64,000 nucleotides of DNA from Sodalis ligni. Lineage in GTDB: Bacteria > Pseudomonadota > Gammaproteobacteria > Enterobacterales > Enterobacteriaceae. A program made the translations under genes and the position numbers. The notes beneath the pieces were generated by a model that saw only the letters and a list, made by a program, of their open reading frames with translations, made no database searches and had not been told where the DNA came from. The stretch covers positions 4,092,337 through 4,156,336 of the forward strand of contig NZ_CP075169.1 of NCBI RefSeq assembly GCF_016865525.2, read 5' to 3'. This document shows, one piece after another, positions 19,877 through 32,263 of the stretch (position 1 is its first letter; every line of letters starts with the position of its first letter).

Positions 19877-19898
19877 ACCGAACCGCACGAATAAACAA
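19871..19898 (-). promoter_or_regulatory. Candidate sigma-70 promoter of the fetMP operon
   Basis: A TTGTTT -35-like hexamer (19893-19898) and a GATAAT -10-like hexamer (19871-19876) are separated by 16 bp on the minus strand. The -10 box is part of the Fur-like site, which supports both calls. Confidence 0.45.
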
Positions 19899-20010
19899 TG
19901 ATTAGGGTCAAGAAAGGTTTTTTTAACAAAAATTTTTTGAAGGGAATTGTATCTGAATGCGGCAGGCCCGCCGCATGCCGGGCTGACAGCGCAATTCACT
20001 AAAGCTGAAC

Positions 20011-20122
20011 CGTGCGTGTTAAAGGGAAACCGTGCCGATGGGGTCGAAGCGGGCGTGGTTTTACCGCCCGCCCGAGCGCCCCATGGCGCGGTAAGCCCGC
20101 TATCACCGTACGTGCAGCGAGC
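20011..20122 (-). repeat. Single copy of the 107-bp repeat family
   Basis: Reverse complement of the unit repeated after pta. Shared blocks include GGGCGGTAAAACCACGCCCG, TTCGACCCCATC and CCCTTTAACACG. Apart from scattered substitutions it covers the whole unit. It sits at the 3' end of the nuo operon, just beyond the terminator hairpin. Confidence 0.85.
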
Positions 20123-20133
20123 GAAAAGCAATC

Positions 20134-20150
20134 CCGCGCCGCAGGCGCGG
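20134..20150 (-). terminator. Terminator-like hairpin after nuoN
   Basis: A perfect 7-bp GC stem (CCGCGCC / GGCGCGG) with a 3-base loop lies 6 bp after the nuoN stop; on the minus strand it is followed by GATTGCTTTT. It probably ends the nuo transcript, although the T-run is short. Confidence 0.6.
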
Positions 20151-20156
20151 AACTCA

Positions 20157-21614
20157 TCACATTATCGGCTGCGCCAGCCGCACTATCGCTATCAGCGGCT
20201 GCGGGTAGATCCCCAACAGCAGCACCAGCAGCGAGGAGATCAACACCACCACCCCACCGGCGGTCAACGCCCAGTTGCTCGGAGTATCGCGGCGTAATCT
20301 TTCCGGCGGGCTCAGATACAGACTGACCCTCACCCGCAAATAGTAGTAAAGGCCGATGGCGCTCCCCCCCACCACCGTGCCGGTCAGCCACCATAAGTGG
20401 GCGCTGACGCCGGCGGCGATAATATAGAACTTGCCGATAAATCCCAGCGTCATCGGAATCCCCGCTAATGACAGCATCATCACGGTCATCACCGCCGACA
20501 GGATGGGCTTATGCCAGAACAGCCCGCGATAGGAGAAAAGCGAATCGGCATCCGGCCCGGTGTAAGGACTGGACATCAGGCTGACCACGCCGAAGGCGCC
20601 CAGGCTGCTAAAGAGATACCCCGCCAAATAAACCCCGATGGCCTCCATGGAAAGCAGATGCGCGTTGACCGCAATCAGCCCCACCACCATATAGCCCAGG
20701 TGGGCAATGGAGGAATACCCCAACAGCCGTTTGATATTGCTTTGACCCAGGGCCATCAGGTTACCGAACAGGATGGAGAAAAAGGCGATAATGCCCAGCA
20801 CCAGCCGCAGCGCGCTGCTGTCGGTGACCGGCGCGTACAGGAACAGCCGCATCAGCACCGCAAAAATCGCCACTTTGCTGGCGGTGGCGAGAAACGTGGA
20901 CACCGGCGCCGGCGCCCCCTGATACACATCCGGCGTCCACAGATGAAACGGCACCAGCGAGAGCTTAAAGCCGATACCCACGATCATCATGCCCAGCCCC
21001 GCCAGCAGCAGCGGCTGTTGCAGCATGGCGGCGTTGAGCTGATGGCCCAGGGCGACGAACGACAGGTTGCCGGTATCGGCATACACCAGCGCCATGCCGA
21101 ATAACAGAAAGGACGAGGCCGCAGCGGACAGCAATGTGTATTTGATACTGGCTTCAAACGGCCGTTTTTGCTGGTAGGCATAGCCAATCAGGCCGAACAG
21201 CGGCAGCGAAAGCAGTTCAATGCCCAAGAACATGGACGCCAGATGGGTGGCGCCCGCCAGCAGTATGCCGCCCATGGCGGCGATCAATACCAGCAGATAG
21301 AACTCGTCGCGGTTACCGGGATAACCCGCCAGCCAGGGATAGGCAAAGGTGCTGGTGGCCAGGCTGGAAAACAGCACCAGCGCGGTATAGAACACCGAAT
21401 AGCCGTCCGAGCGAATCAGCGGCGTGACGTCCATGGCGCCGGCATAACCGACGAAAAAGAGTGAAAGCAATGCCACGTTGAGGCCGATGACCGTCAGGGT
21501 GGCGTTGACGAAATGGTTGCGTCGCCACGCAATGCACAGCATCACAACCACCACCGTCAATCCGACGATCAACAGCGGCAACAGTGCGATCAGTTGTTGA
21601 GGAGTTATTGTCAT
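20157..21614 (-). CDS. nuoN: NADH-quinone oxidoreductase subunit N
   Basis: 485-residue antiporter-like subunit of complex I, the same length as E. coli NuoN, with about 14 membrane helices. Conserved charged sites of the proton channel are present, including the [15 protein letters not shown] helix and the [19 protein letters not shown] segment. It pumps protons together with NuoM and NuoL. It is the last gene of the operon, 6 bp after nuoM, and a hairpin follows. Confidence 0.97.
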   Translation of the reverse strand: MTITPQQLIALLPLLIVGLTVVVVMLCIAWRRNHFVNATLTVIGLNVALLSLFFVGYAGAMDVTPLIRSDGYSVFYTALVLFSSLATSTFAYPWLAGYPGNRDEFYLLVLIAAMGGILLAGATHLASMFLGIELLSLPLFGLIGYAYQQKRPFEASIKYTLLSAAASSFLLFGMALVYADTGNLSFVALGHQLNAAMLQQPLLLAGLGMMIVGIGFKLSLVPFHLWTPDVYQGAPAPVSTFLATASKVAIFAVLMRLFLYAPVTDSSALRLVLGIIAFFSILFGNLMALGQSNIKRLLGYSSIAHLGYMVVGLIAVNAHLLSMEAIGVYLAGYLFSSLGAFGVVSLMSSPYTGPDADSLFSYRGLFWHKPILSAVMTVMMLSLAGIPMTLGFIGKFYIIAAGVSAHLWWLTGTVVGGSAIGLYYYLRVRVSLYLSPPERLRRDTPSNWALTAGGVVVLISSLLVLLLGIYPQPLIAIVRLAQPIM

Positions 21615-21620
21615 GGCGAA

Positions 21621-23156
21621 TTACGGCCTTGTTGTTGTAAAAGTTGAACCAGCTTCGTTTATCGAGAACCAGTGCTGTACGTTGCCCATTGCCGCCTGAG
21701 AGGTTTGCAGCACCGCCTGCGGGAATATTCCCAGCAGCACCAGCAACACCGCCAGCAGCAGGATGATCGACAGCTCGCGCACCGTCATTCCCGGCAGGAT
21801 GTCGGTGGATTTGGCCGGACCGTAATAAGCGCGCTGCATCATAATCAGCGAATAAACCGACGCGAACACCAGGCCGAAGGTGGAAATCACCGTGATAACC
21901 GGTACCACCGGGAAGCTGCCGAAAAGAATCAGGAACTCGCCGACAAAGTTACCGGTTCCCGGCATACCCAGGGTGGCCACCGCGAAGAACAGCGACAAGG
22001 CGGGAATCAGCTTCAGGCGGCCCCACAACCCGCCCATTTGCCGCATATCGCGGGTATGCAGGCGTTCATAAAGCTGTCCACAGATGATAAACATCCCGGC
22101 GGCGGAGAGGCCATGGGCAATCATCTGCACCACCGCCCCCTGATAAGCCAATTGGCTGCCGCTGTATATCGCTATCAGCACGAAACCCATATGGGACACG
22201 CTGGTATAGGCAATCAGGCGTTTGATGTCGGTCTGGATGAATGCCATCCAGGCACCGTAGAAAATACCTATCACCCCGAGCCACATGGCGATGGGGGCGA
22301 ATTCATGGGAAGCATGGGGAAACAGCGGCAGGCTGAAGCGCAGCAGACCGTAGGCCGCGGTTTTCAGCAGTATGCCCGCCAGGTCGACGGAGCCGGCGGT
22401 GGGCGCCTGGCTATGCGCGTCCGGCAGCCAGCCGTGCAGCGGCACCACCGGCATCTTTACCGCGAAAGCCAGGAAGAATCCCAGCATCAGCAAATATTCC
22501 ACCTGGGAAGACATGGGGGTATGCAGCAGATCTTCGTAATTGAAGGTCCAGACGCCGGTGGCGTTGTAATGGACGAACACCAGCCCGATGATGGCCACCA
22601 GCATGACCAGTCCGCTGGCCTGGGTATAGATAAAGAATTTGGTGGCGGCGGCGATACGGGTTTTGCCGTCCGATGCCCGATGTCCCCACAGGGCTATCAG
22701 GAAATACATCGGCACCAGCATCATTTCCCAGAAGAAGAAAAACAGGAACATGTCGATAGCCAGGAACACACCGATAACGCCGCCGAGGATCCACAGCAGG
22801 TTAAGGTGGAAGAACCCCTGGTAACGCTGGATTTCACGCCAGGAACAGAGAATGGCCAGCACCCCCAGCAGCGCGGTCAGCACCACCATCAGCAGGGACA
22901 ATCCGTCCAGCGCCAGATGGATGGAAATACCGAAGCGCGGTATCCACGGCAGCACATATTCAGATTGCCACTGGGGCAGCCCCTGCGCTGAAACCAGTGA
23001 ATAATTGCCTTGCAGCCACAGCTGCAGGGAGAGCGCCAGTGTCAGCCCCATGGAGATCACGGCAATCCAGCGCGGTACCTTGGTACCGAATCGCTCGCTT
23101 TGCCAACACAGCAGACCGCCAATGAAGGGGAAAAGTATTAGCCAAGGTAGTAGCAT
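21621..23156 (-). CDS. nuoM: NADH-quinone oxidoreductase subunit M
   Basis: 511 residues, 14 membrane helices, proton-pumping antiporter-like subunit. Key elements include FFFFWEMMLVPMYFLIALWG (essential Glu) and KMPVVPLHGWLPDAHSQAP (essential Lys). The start at 23156 gives MLLPWLILFPFIGG, as in E. coli. An upstream frame to 23252 adds 32 residues unlike the family and is rejected. There is a 147-bp gap to nuoL, which is also present in E. coli. Confidence 0.96.
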   Translation of the reverse strand: MLLPWLILFPFIGGLLCWQSERFGTKVPRWIAVISMGLTLALSLQLWLQGNYSLVSAQGLPQWQSEYVLPWIPRFGISIHLALDGLSLLMVVLTALLGVLAILCSWREIQRYQGFFHLNLLWILGGVIGVFLAIDMFLFFFFWEMMLVPMYFLIALWGHRASDGKTRIAAATKFFIYTQASGLVMLVAIIGLVFVHYNATGVWTFNYEDLLHTPMSSQVEYLLMLGFFLAFAVKMPVVPLHGWLPDAHSQAPTAGSVDLAGILLKTAAYGLLRFSLPLFPHASHEFAPIAMWLGVIGIFYGAWMAFIQTDIKRLIAYTSVSHMGFVLIAIYSGSQLAYQGAVVQMIAHGLSAAGMFIICGQLYERLHTRDMRQMGGLWGRLKLIPALSLFFAVATLGMPGTGNFVGEFLILFGSFPVVPVITVISTFGLVFASVYSLIMMQRAYYGPAKSTDILPGMTVRELSIILLLAVLLVLLGIFPQAVLQTSQAAMGNVQHWFSINEAGSTFTTTRP

Positions 23157-23303
23157 GGCGTTATGCGTCCCTAAATTGAAAAAAACCCGAAAACTTGCTG
23201 TCGAACGAGAAGGTGTTCTCCCCTCCCGCTCCGCGCATGTCGTCATCACCATTTATTTGTCAGACGACTTTCCGTTAACCGATAAAGCGTTATCCGGACA
23301 GCA

Positions 23304-25148
23304 TCAAACGAAAATCAACAGCGCCACCACAATCACGGCGCCTAAACTCATCGAGGCCGCATACCAGCGCACCTGGCCGTTTTCACTCAGCGTCAGGCCG
23401 CGGCCGCCCCAGCGCGCCAGCACCGCCGGGGTATTCATCAAGGCGTTCAGCGGATCGCGCTGCAGCAGTCTGGCAATGCCCAGATAGGTTTGCACAAACA
23501 CTTTGTCGTACAGCCAATCGAAGCCCCAGGCGTTAAACCACCACAGGGTGAGCAACCGCCCCGGCGCGCTGGCGGCGATGGATTTCACCAGCCGGCGCTC
23601 GCCGAGATACAGCCAGGCGGCAATGAGTATACCGACGATCACCAGCAGACCGGAGACGATTTCCAGCGTCATTTTGCCGTCCTCGCCGCCGCGGATATCC
23701 GGCAGAACCCCCGCCAGCGGCGGCGTAATCAGCGCGCCGATAAAGGTGGACAGCACCAGCAGCACCAGCAGCGGCAGATGGTGGCTAATGCCTTTGCCGG
23801 CATGGGCCTTGATTTGCTCTTTACCGTGAAAGACGATGAAAATCATGCGGAAGGTATAAATGGAGGTCAGAAACGCCCCCACCAGGCCCGCCAGCATCAG
23901 GTTGTTATTGCCGTTGAGCAGGGCGCCCCAAAGGATTTCATCTTTACTGTAGAAACCCGCGGTGACGATGGGCAGCGCCGACAGCGCCGCGCCCCCCACC
24001 AGAAAGCAGATATACACCAGCGGAATGGATTTGCGCAGTCCGCCCATCTTGAAAATATTCTGCTCGTGGTGACAGGCCAGGATAACCGAGCCCGACGAGA
24101 GGAACAGCAGGGCTTTGAAAAACGCGTGCGTCATCAGGTGGAAAATAGCCGCATCCCAGGCATGTACCCCAAGAGCCAGGAACATGTAGCCTATCTGGCT
24201 CATGGTGGAATAGGCCAGGACGCGTTTGATGTCGGTTTGCACCAGGGCGGCGAACCCCGCCAGCACCAGGGTGATGGCGCCGACGATGCCCACCAGGTGC
24301 AGCACCTCGGGGGCCATCAGGAACAGGCCGTGGGTGCGGGCAATGAGATAAACCCCGGCGGTGACCATGGTGGCGGCGTGGATCAGCGCCGAGACCGGGG
24401 TCGGACCGGCCATGGCATCCGCCAGCCAGGTCTGTAACGGCAGCTGCGCCGATTTACCCACCGCGCCCCCGAGCAGCATCAATGTCGCCAAGGTGATGGC
24501 GGTTGAACCCGCCGCCATATGCTGCGGCGCCAAGACCACCATTTCGCGGAAATTCAGCGTGCCCAGCTGGGTAAACAGGATAAACAGGGCAAAGGCCAGC
24601 AGCACATCGCCCACGCGGGTGACGATAAAGGCTTTCATCGCCGCCGCGCCGTTTTTCGATTCGGTGTAATAGAAGCCGATGAGCAGATAACTGCACAGCC
24701 CCACCCCTTCCCAGCCGAGATACATCAGCAGCAGGTTATCCGCCAGCACCAGCAGCACCATGCTGGCGATAAACAGGTTGGTATAGGCAAAAAAACGCGA
24801 ATACCCCTCTTCCCCGCGCATATACCAGGCGGCGAACAGATGGATAAGAAAGCCGACGCCGGTAACCACCGACAGCATGGTGAGGGACAATCCGTCCAGG
24901 CTCAGGGTGACGGCGATATTGAAGTTATCCACCGACATCCAGGTCCAGAGCGGCTGGTTGAACACCGCCGCGCCGTCGCTGCGGGTGCCGAGGAAATCAA
25001 TGGCCACCCACAGGGTGGTCAGCGCGGCCAGCAGTATGGTGCCGACCCCCACGATAGCCGAAGCGTTTTCTCCCCAGCGTCCACGGGAAAACGCCAGCAG
25101 CAGGAATCCCAGCAGGGGAAACAGAATGGTTAAGTAAAGTAGGTTCAT
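23304..25148 (-). CDS. nuoL: NADH-quinone oxidoreductase subunit L
   Basis: 614 residues (E. coli 613), the distal proton-pumping subunit with the long lateral helix at its C-terminus. The segments [18 protein letters not shown] and [20 protein letters not shown] hold the essential Glu and Lys of the family. The start codon overlaps the stop of nuoK by four bases (25145-25148), showing translational coupling. The frame is intact throughout. Confidence 0.97.
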   Translation of the reverse strand: MNLLYLTILFPLLGFLLLAFSRGRWGENASAIVGVGTILLAALTTLWVAIDFLGTRSDGAAVFNQPLWTWMSVDNFNIAVTLSLDGLSLTMLSVVTGVGFLIHLFAAWYMRGEEGYSRFFAYTNLFIASMVLLVLADNLLLMYLGWEGVGLCSYLLIGFYYTESKNGAAAMKAFIVTRVGDVLLAFALFILFTQLGTLNFREMVVLAPQHMAAGSTAITLATLMLLGGAVGKSAQLPLQTWLADAMAGPTPVSALIHAATMVTAGVYLIARTHGLFLMAPEVLHLVGIVGAITLVLAGFAALVQTDIKRVLAYSTMSQIGYMFLALGVHAWDAAIFHLMTHAFFKALLFLSSGSVILACHHEQNIFKMGGLRKSIPLVYICFLVGGAALSALPIVTAGFYSKDEILWGALLNGNNNLMLAGLVGAFLTSIYTFRMIFIVFHGKEQIKAHAGKGISHHLPLLVLLVLSTFIGALITPPLAGVLPDIRGGEDGKMTLEIVSGLLVIVGILIAAWLYLGERRLVKSIAASAPGRLLTLWWFNAWGFDWLYDKVFVQTYLGIARLLQRDPLNALMNTPAVLARWGGRGLTLSENGQVRWYAASMSLGAVIVVALLIFV

Positions 25149-25447
25149 CCGTGCATCTCGCTGACTTTATCAATATTCAGGTTTTGACGGCGGCGATGCA
25201 GCTGTAGCAGCAGTGCCAGGCCGATGCTGGCCTCGGCCGCGCCAAGACTGATGGCCAGAATGTACATCACCTGTCCGTCGGCCTGTCCCCAATAGCTGCC
25301 CGCCACCACAAACGCCAGGGCGGAGGCGTTGATCATGATCTCAAGCCCCAGCAGCATAAACAGCAGGTTACGGCGAATCAGCATGCCCGTTAAACCGAGA
25401 ACAAACAGAATGGCGGCCAGAATGAGTCCGTGGGAAAGCGGGATCAT
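25145..25447 (-). CDS. nuoK: NADH-quinone oxidoreductase subunit K
   Basis: 100 residues with three membrane helices, homologous to MrpC/ND4L, identical in length to E. coli. The membrane glutamates in [13 protein letters not shown] and [11 protein letters not shown] are the conserved proton-path residues. It overlaps both neighbours by four bases (nuoJ upstream, nuoL downstream). Confidence 0.97.
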   Translation of the reverse strand: MIPLSHGLILAAILFVLGLTGMLIRRNLLFMLLGLEIMINASALAFVVAGSYWGQADGQVMYILAISLGAAEASIGLALLLQLHRRRQNLNIDKVSEMHG

Positions 25448-26004
25448 GCTTGTTCCTCCGATTTTCTTTTTATGGCGTCGGTGATTTTCGGACCCTTGGA
25501 CAGGGCATCCACGTCACGGTCTTCACGTCCCAGATGGAAGGCCACCACCAAACCGGCCAACAGCAGCATGGAAGCCAGTTCCACCGCCAGGACGTAAGGC
25601 CCGAACAGCGTGATGCCGACGTTTTTCGCACTGATCATCTCGCCGCTGATGCCGTGATCGGCAGCGCCGTAAATACCCCGGATGAGGGTCCACAGCAGCA
25701 GCAGCGACAGGATTCCCGGTCCGATCCAGGCCGAGGGCGCCAGCCAATCGCGCTCCTGCCGCGCCGTGGACGCCCCGAGATTGAGCATCATCACCACGAA
25801 CACGAACAGCACCATGATGGCGCCGGCGTAGACAATAATTTCCAGCGCCCCGGCAAAGTAGGCGCCCAGCGTAAAAAACACGCAGGCGATAGCCAGCAGC
25901 GATACGATCAGATACAGCAGTGCGCGTACCGGATGGGTGTGGGTAATCACCCGCAGCGTGGCCAATATGGCCACCAGACCGGCTACATAAAAAGCGACTT
26001 CCAT
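25444..26004 (-). CDS. nuoJ: NADH-quinone oxidoreductase subunit J
   Basis: 186 residues with five membrane helices (ND6 homologue). The start at 26004 gives [19 protein letters not shown], matching the family; the longer open frame to 26085 would add a basic leader absent from other NuoJ proteins. The pi-bulge helix [20 protein letters not shown] is conserved. The gene begins 10 bp after nuoI and overlaps nuoK. Confidence 0.95.
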   Translation of the reverse strand: MEVAFYVAGLVAILATLRVITHTHPVRALLYLIVSLLAIACVFFTLGAYFAGALEIIVYAGAIMVLFVFVVMMLNLGASTARQERDWLAPSAWIGPGILSLLLLWTLIRGIYGAADHGISGEMISAKNVGITLFGPYVLAVELASMLLLAGLVVAFHLGREDRDVDALSKGPKITDAIKRKSEEQA

Positions 26005-26014
26005 GCTTAACTCC

Positions 26015-26557
26015 TTAGGGCAGCAAACCTTTGACGTCGATGGGTTTGGCTTCGTTTTCCGCGTCGCCTTTATCTTTCCCGCCAATCGCCATGCCGGCCA
26101 TCCGGTAAAAATTATATTCCGGATACTTACCCGGCCCCGAAATCAGCAGATTTTCTTTTTCATACACTAAATCCTGACGCTTGAACTCGCCCATTTCAAA
26201 ATCCGGCGTCAGCTGGATTGCCGTGGTGGGGCAGGCTTCTTCACACAAACCGCAGAAAATGCAGCGGGAGAAATTGATACGGAAAAATTCCGGATACCAG
26301 CGTCCGTCCGCGGTTTCCGCCTTTTGCAGCGAAATACAGGCCACGGGACAGGCCACGGCGCACAGGTTACAGGCGACGCAGCGCTCCTCGCCGTCGGGAT
26401 CGCGGGTCAATACGATGCGGCCGCGGAAACGGGGCGGCGGATTGACCGGCACGTCGGGATACATTTGGGTTTCGCGTTTGCTGAACGCTTGCATGCCAAT
26501 CATCCAGATACTGCGTAACTGGGTGCCGCAACCAAAGACCAGCTCTTTTAATGTCAT
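26015..26557 (-). CDS. nuoI: NADH-quinone oxidoreductase subunit I (2x[4Fe-4S])
   Basis: 180 residues, the same as E. coli. Two ferredoxin motifs are present, [15 protein letters not shown] and [15 protein letters not shown], binding clusters N6a and N6b that pass electrons to N2 in NuoB. The N-terminus includes an amphipathic membrane-contact helix. It lies 14 bp downstream of nuoH. Confidence 0.97.
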   Translation of the reverse strand: MTLKELVFGCGTQLRSIWMIGMQAFSKRETQMYPDVPVNPPPRFRGRIVLTRDPDGEERCVACNLCAVACPVACISLQKAETADGRWYPEFFRINFSRCIFCGLCEEACPTTAIQLTPDFEMGEFKRQDLVYEKENLLISGPGKYPEYNFYRMAGMAIGGKDKGDAENEAKPIDVKGLLP

Positions 26558-26571
26558 GGTTTTTTCACCCC

Positions 26572-27549
26572 TTATTGAGCGTTGTACAAGATGACCGCCG
26601 CCGTCGCCAGCAGGTTCAGCAGCGTCAACGGCAGGCAGAATCTCCAGCCGAAAGCCATCACCTGGTCATAACGCGGACGGGGTAGCGCCGCGCGGATCAG
26701 GATGAACATCATCATAAAGAAGCCGGTTTTAATGGCGAACCAGATAAAGGAGGGTAAAAACGGTCCCTGCCAGCCGCCGAAAAACAGCGTGACTATCAGG
26801 GCCGACACCGTCACGATACCGATGTATTCCCCGACAAAGAATAAACCGAACTTCATGCCGGAATATTCAATGTGATAACCGTCCGCCAGTTCCTGTTCGG
26901 CTTCCGGCTGGTCGAAGGGATGACGGTGGCACACCGCAATCCCGGCCAGCACGAAGGTGGCGAAACCGAAAAACTGCGGAATGATATTCCACAAATGCGC
27001 CTGGGAGGCGACGATGTCCCCCAGTTTGAAGGACCCGGCCCGCGCCACCACGCCCATGAGCGACAGTCCGAGGAAAACCTCGTAGCTCAGGGTCTGCGCC
27101 GAAGCGCGCATGGCTCCCAGCAGAGAGTATTTGTTATTGCTCGACCAGCCGGCGAACAGCACCGCGTATACCGCCAGACCGCCCATCATCAGAAAGAACA
27201 GCACGCCGATATTGAGATCCGCCACCACCCAGCTGGAACTCACCGGCACGATGGCGAAGGAGAGCAGCAGCGCGGTAAAGGCAATCACCGGCGCCAGGGT
27301 GAATATCATTCGGTCGGCGAAGGGCGGGATCCAGTCCTCTTTAAAGAACATTTTCACCATGTCCGCCACCAGCTGCAGCGAGCCGCCCCACCCTACCCGG
27401 TTCGGTCCGTAGCGGTTCTGGAACAGCCCAAGCAGCCGGCGTTCGCCAAAGCTCATGAACGCGCCGCAGGACACCACCACCAGTAAAATCACAATCGCTT
27501 TCAGCACGGCAATAATGGCGTCAATCACATCCGGTGTTAACCAACTCAT
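26572..27549 (-). CDS. nuoH: NADH-quinone oxidoreductase subunit H
   Basis: 325 residues, eight membrane helices (ND1 homologue), forming much of the quinone-access chamber. The family loops [19 protein letters not shown] and [20 protein letters not shown] are intact. Its start codon overlaps the nuoG stop by four bases. Confidence 0.97.
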   Translation of the reverse strand: MSWLTPDVIDAIIAVLKAIVILLVVVSCGAFMSFGERRLLGLFQNRYGPNRVGWGGSLQLVADMVKMFFKEDWIPPFADRMIFTLAPVIAFTALLLSFAIVPVSSSWVVADLNIGVLFFLMMGGLAVYAVLFAGWSSNNKYSLLGAMRASAQTLSYEVFLGLSLMGVVARAGSFKLGDIVASQAHLWNIIPQFFGFATFVLAGIAVCHRHPFDQPEAEQELADGYHIEYSGMKFGLFFVGEYIGIVTVSALIVTLFFGGWQGPFLPSFIWFAIKTGFFMMMFILIRAALPRPRYDQVMAFGWRFCLPLTLLNLLATAAVILYNAQ

Positions 27550-30275
27550 AGTGCGGCCTCCCGCAGATTTTCAACGGTTTGTCCCAACCACACCGGCGGT
27601 ATGCCCGGCAAACCCAGCGGCAGGCCAATCTGACCGACGGTCAGGCCTTCGCTGAATCGTACCGGCAGACGCACCGACTGGCCGGCGCAGGTAAACTCCA
27701 GCAGCGTGCCGCTGTTGACCCCCAGATGCTCGGCGTCTCGACGGTTGAGCGCCACATAAGGCGCCGGCATCCGCTCCTGGATAACGGCCGACCGCTGCGA
27801 GGTTTCTTCGCTGCCGAACAGATGATAATAAGGCGCGATACGCCACCGTCCGTCGGATGGCGGGGAGAATGCCGCCGGAACGTCAGTGAAGTAAGCCAGC
27901 GCGCCGTCGCCGGGTTCCAGCAAACGCACGCCGGGATCGCCGTGGCGCAAATGGCCGCCCACTTCATCCTGGAATTTATTCCAGGCCTGCGGCGAGTTCC
28001 AGCCCGGCGCCCAGGCGAAGGCCACCTGTTTGCTGTTGCTGTTCGGGCCGCTGCTGCCTTCCATGGAGAAGGCAAACATGGTGTCCTGATCCTGCGGCTG
28101 ACGGGGTTCGTGCACGTCGATATTGGCGCGCATGGCGGTCCGTCCGCTGTAACGGTGAGGCTCGCGGGCCAGTTTTTGGCCCCTGACGCGGAAACTGGCG
28201 TCCGGCGCGGCCTGGACGATACCCGCCAGCTGCGGCAGCGCTTCGGCGCAGGCGGCGATGATGTGGTCGAACTGAGTCCAGTCCACGTGGCGATTCAGAT
28301 AAGTGGAGTGCAGAGAGTGCAGCCAGCGCCAGCTTTCCAGCATCACCGTCTGGCTGTCATAATAAGCCGGATCAAACACCTGGAAGAAGCGCTGAGCCCG
28401 GCCCTCCTGATTCACCAGCGTCCCGTCGCTTTCGGCGAAACTGGCCGCCGGCAGGATCAGATCCGCCTTATCCATAATGGCGGTACGCTGGTGGTCCACC
28501 ACAATCAGGTTAATGGCCTTCTCCAGCGCGGCGTCGATACGCGAGGCCGCCCCGTGGCGATAGAGATCGTTTTCCAGCACGATAACGCTGTCCGCCCCAC
28601 CGCTTTCCAACTGCTCCAGCGCGTCGTCCAGGGAACCGCCGCCCATCATCGCCAGTCCCATGCTGTTGGCGCTTGGGGCGACAAAGGTAATGCCGACATC
28701 GGCGCCGCGGCCTTTCAATGCACGGGCGATATTGGCGGCGGCGGCGATTACCGCTTCGCTGCCGGAGCTGCCGCCGGAAATAATCAGCGGCTTACGGGCG
28801 CCGGCCAGGGCCTGCACCGCAATGTCGATTTTGGATTTCAGTCCGTCGGCGAGATCGGTCACAGCCGGCGCGCCGTCATCCAGGGCATGGGCAATGGCGA
28901 AACCGAGCCGGGCCTGATCTTCCGCCGGCGCGCAGTAGGTCCAGGCAGAGAGATCATCGAGCTTGGTGCTGTCGACATTGGTGACGAACAGCGGATAGCC
29001 GGCGCGCTGACCGATGGTTTGGATAGCGGCAATCTGCCAGTCGGCGACTTTCTGCGCCGCAGCCATCTCGCGGGACTTGCCCTTTACCGCCTGGCGCACG
29101 GCCAGGGCGATGCGGGCGCCGGTCTGGGTCAGGTCTTCCCCGAGCACCAGCACCGCGTCGTAGCTCTCGATTTCACGCAGCGCGGGAGTACGGATGCCGC
29201 TGTCGCGCAGCACCTTGAGCATCAGCGCCAGGCGGCCCTGTTCAGCGGCGGAAACGCCGCTGTAAAAATTCTCGGCCCCCACCAGCTCGCGCAGGGCGAA
29301 ATTGCTCTCTACGCTGGCACGCGGCGACCCGATACCGATCATCTTTTTGGCCTGCCGCAGCGCGTCGGCCGCACCTTGCATCGCCTGCTCGGCGTTCAGG
29401 GCGATCCAATCCTCGCCGCGGCGCTGCAGCGGCTGGCGGGGACGATCTTTCAGATTAACGTAACCGTAGCCGAAACGGCCGCGATCGCAGAGGAAATAGT
29501 GATTGACGCTGCCGTTATAGCGGTTTTCGATACGGCGCAATTCGCCGTAGCGTTCACCGGGGCTGGTGTTGCAGCCGACGCTGCATTGCTGGCAGATGCT
29601 GGGAGCGAACTGCATATCCCATTTGCGGTTGTAGCGTTCGGAATGGGTCTTGTCGGTAAATACCCCGGTCGGACAGACTTCCACCAGATTGCCGGAGAAT
29701 TCGCTTTCCAGCGCCCCATCCTGGGTACGGCCGAAATAGACGTTGTCATGGGCGCCATAGACCCCGAGATCCGTACCGTCGGCATAATCTTTATAAAAGC
29801 GGACACAGCGGTAACAGGCGATACAGCGGTTCATCTCATGGGAAATAAACGGCCCGAGATACTGGTTGCGATGGGTCCGTTTGGTAAAACGGTAGCGGCG
29901 GAAATTCTGCCCGGTCATCACCGTCATGTCCTGCAGGTGGCAGTTGCCGCCCTCCTCGCACACCGGACAGTCGTGGGGATGATTAATCATCAGCCACTCC
30001 ACCACGCTCTGGCGGAAATTTTTCGCTTCGTCATCGGCAATGGAGATAAAGGTGCCGTCAGACGCCGGCGTCATACAAGACATCACCAGCCGGCCGCGGG
30101 TGTCTTCGGCGTTTTGGTATTGCTTGACCGCGCACTGGCGGCAAGCTCCGACGCTGCCCAGCGCCGGATGCCAGCAAAAATAGGGAATATCAAGGCCAAG
30201 CGACAGACAGGCTTCCAGCAGGTTGTCCGCCCCGTTAACCTCATATTCCTTGCCGTCTACATGAATGGTAGCCAT
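27546..30275 (-). CDS. nuoG: NADH-quinone oxidoreductase subunit G (Fe-S, molybdopterin-oxidoreductase fold)
   Basis: 909 residues. The N-terminal ferredoxin domain has [18 protein letters not shown] ([2Fe-2S] N1b) and [12 protein letters not shown] (cluster N5 with a His ligand). CIACYRCV and CPTG bind N4, and CQQCSVGC with a later [11 protein letters not shown] forms the extra N7 cluster present in enterics. The rest is the molybdopterin-like domain without cofactor. The start at 30275 ([13 protein letters not shown]) matches E. coli; the frame begins nine bases earlier. Confidence 0.96.
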   Translation of the reverse strand: MATIHVDGKEYEVNGADNLLEACLSLGLDIPYFCWHPALGSVGACRQCAVKQYQNAEDTRGRLVMSCMTPASDGTFISIADDEAKNFRQSVVEWLMINHPHDCPVCEEGGNCHLQDMTVMTGQNFRRYRFTKRTHRNQYLGPFISHEMNRCIACYRCVRFYKDYADGTDLGVYGAHDNVYFGRTQDGALESEFSGNLVEVCPTGVFTDKTHSERYNRKWDMQFAPSICQQCSVGCNTSPGERYGELRRIENRYNGSVNHYFLCDRGRFGYGYVNLKDRPRQPLQRRGEDWIALNAEQAMQGAADALRQAKKMIGIGSPRASVESNFALRELVGAENFYSGVSAAEQGRLALMLKVLRDSGIRTPALREIESYDAVLVLGEDLTQTGARIALAVRQAVKGKSREMAAAQKVADWQIAAIQTIGQRAGYPLFVTNVDSTKLDDLSAWTYCAPAEDQARLGFAIAHALDDGAPAVTDLADGLKSKIDIAVQALAGARKPLIISGGSSGSEAVIAAAANIARALKGRGADVGITFVAPSANSMGLAMMGGGSLDDALEQLESGGADSVIVLENDLYRHGAASRIDAALEKAINLIVVDHQRTAIMDKADLILPAASFAESDGTLVNQEGRAQRFFQVFDPAYYDSQTVMLESWRWLHSLHSTYLNRHVDWTQFDHIIAACAEALPQLAGIVQAAPDASFRVRGQKLAREPHRYSGRTAMRANIDVHEPRQPQDQDTMFAFSMEGSSGPNSNSKQVAFAWAPGWNSPQAWNKFQDEVGGHLRHGDPGVRLLEPGDGALAYFTDVPAAFSPPSDGRWRIAPYYHLFGSEETSQRSAVIQERMPAPYVALNRRDAEHLGVNSGTLLEFTCAGQSVRLPVRFSEGLTVGQIGLPLGLPGIPPVWLGQTVENLREAAL

Positions 30276-30381
30276 AGTCAGCATGCTTCCGTGTGGCCCG
30301 TAAAACCGCGGGCGTTAATCAAAAATGCGTCTTGTGCATAACAGGGTCGCCCATGCCCTTTGGCGGACAACCTCTGCAGGG

Positions 30382-31727
<1,346 letters not shown>

Positions 31728-31731
<4 letters not shown>

Positions 31732-32261
31732 CGATACTGCTCCAATAGCGAACCGATACCTTCCGGCGTCAGATGAACGTGCGTATCATCGTCGATCATC
31801 ATGGTCGGCCCCTTATCGCAATTCCCCAGGCAGCAGGTGGGCAGCAGGGTAAAACGCCCGTCCTCGGTGGTCTGGCCCGGCTTGATATTGAGGGAGTGCT
31901 CCAGCGCGGCCTGAATGCCCTGGTAACCGGTGATATGGCATACCACGCTGTCGCAATAGCGGATGATATGCCGTCCCACCGGCTGACGAAAAATCTGGCT
32001 GTAAAAGGTGGCGACCCCTTCCACATCGCTGCCGGGGATGCCCAGCACCTCGGCGATGGCGTCAATGGCGCCGTCCGGCACCCAGCCTCGCTGCTTTTGC
32101 ACAATCTTCAGCGCTTCGATGGAAACGGCGCGGGCATCTTCGTAATGCTGTTTTTCATGCTCGATGGCATCGCGCTCGAGGGCGCTCAGCACAAAAACCT
32201 CGGCCGCGGCCGGCTGGCCGGATGCAACGGCCTGTTCATGGGTGGCTTTAGATTCTGGCAT
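31728..32261 (-). CDS. nuoE: NADH-quinone oxidoreductase subunit E ([2Fe-2S] N1a)
   Basis: 177 residues (E. coli 166, the extra residues being N-terminal). It is a thioredoxin-like [2Fe-2S] protein with cysteines in VVCHITGYQ... and [11 protein letters not shown], the ligands of N1a. The [10 protein letters not shown] and LPTCCLG segments are conserved. It lies 2 bp after nuoCD and overlaps nuoF. Confidence 0.96.
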
Positions 32262-32263
32262 AA

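Larger units (their letters stand above)
19836..20156. other. Intergenic region between fetM and nuoN
   Basis: This 321-bp region holds, from left to right, the fetM promoter with a Fur-like site, an A/T-rich patch near 19917-19940, one copy of a dispersed repeat (20011-20122, reverse orientation) and a GC hairpin after nuoN. No further gene is seen. Confidence 0.7.

Noticed and set aside
23157..23303. Possible small gene between nuoL and nuoM
   Set aside because: Only an imperfect hairpin and an upstream extension of nuoM are present; E. coli has a similar gap.
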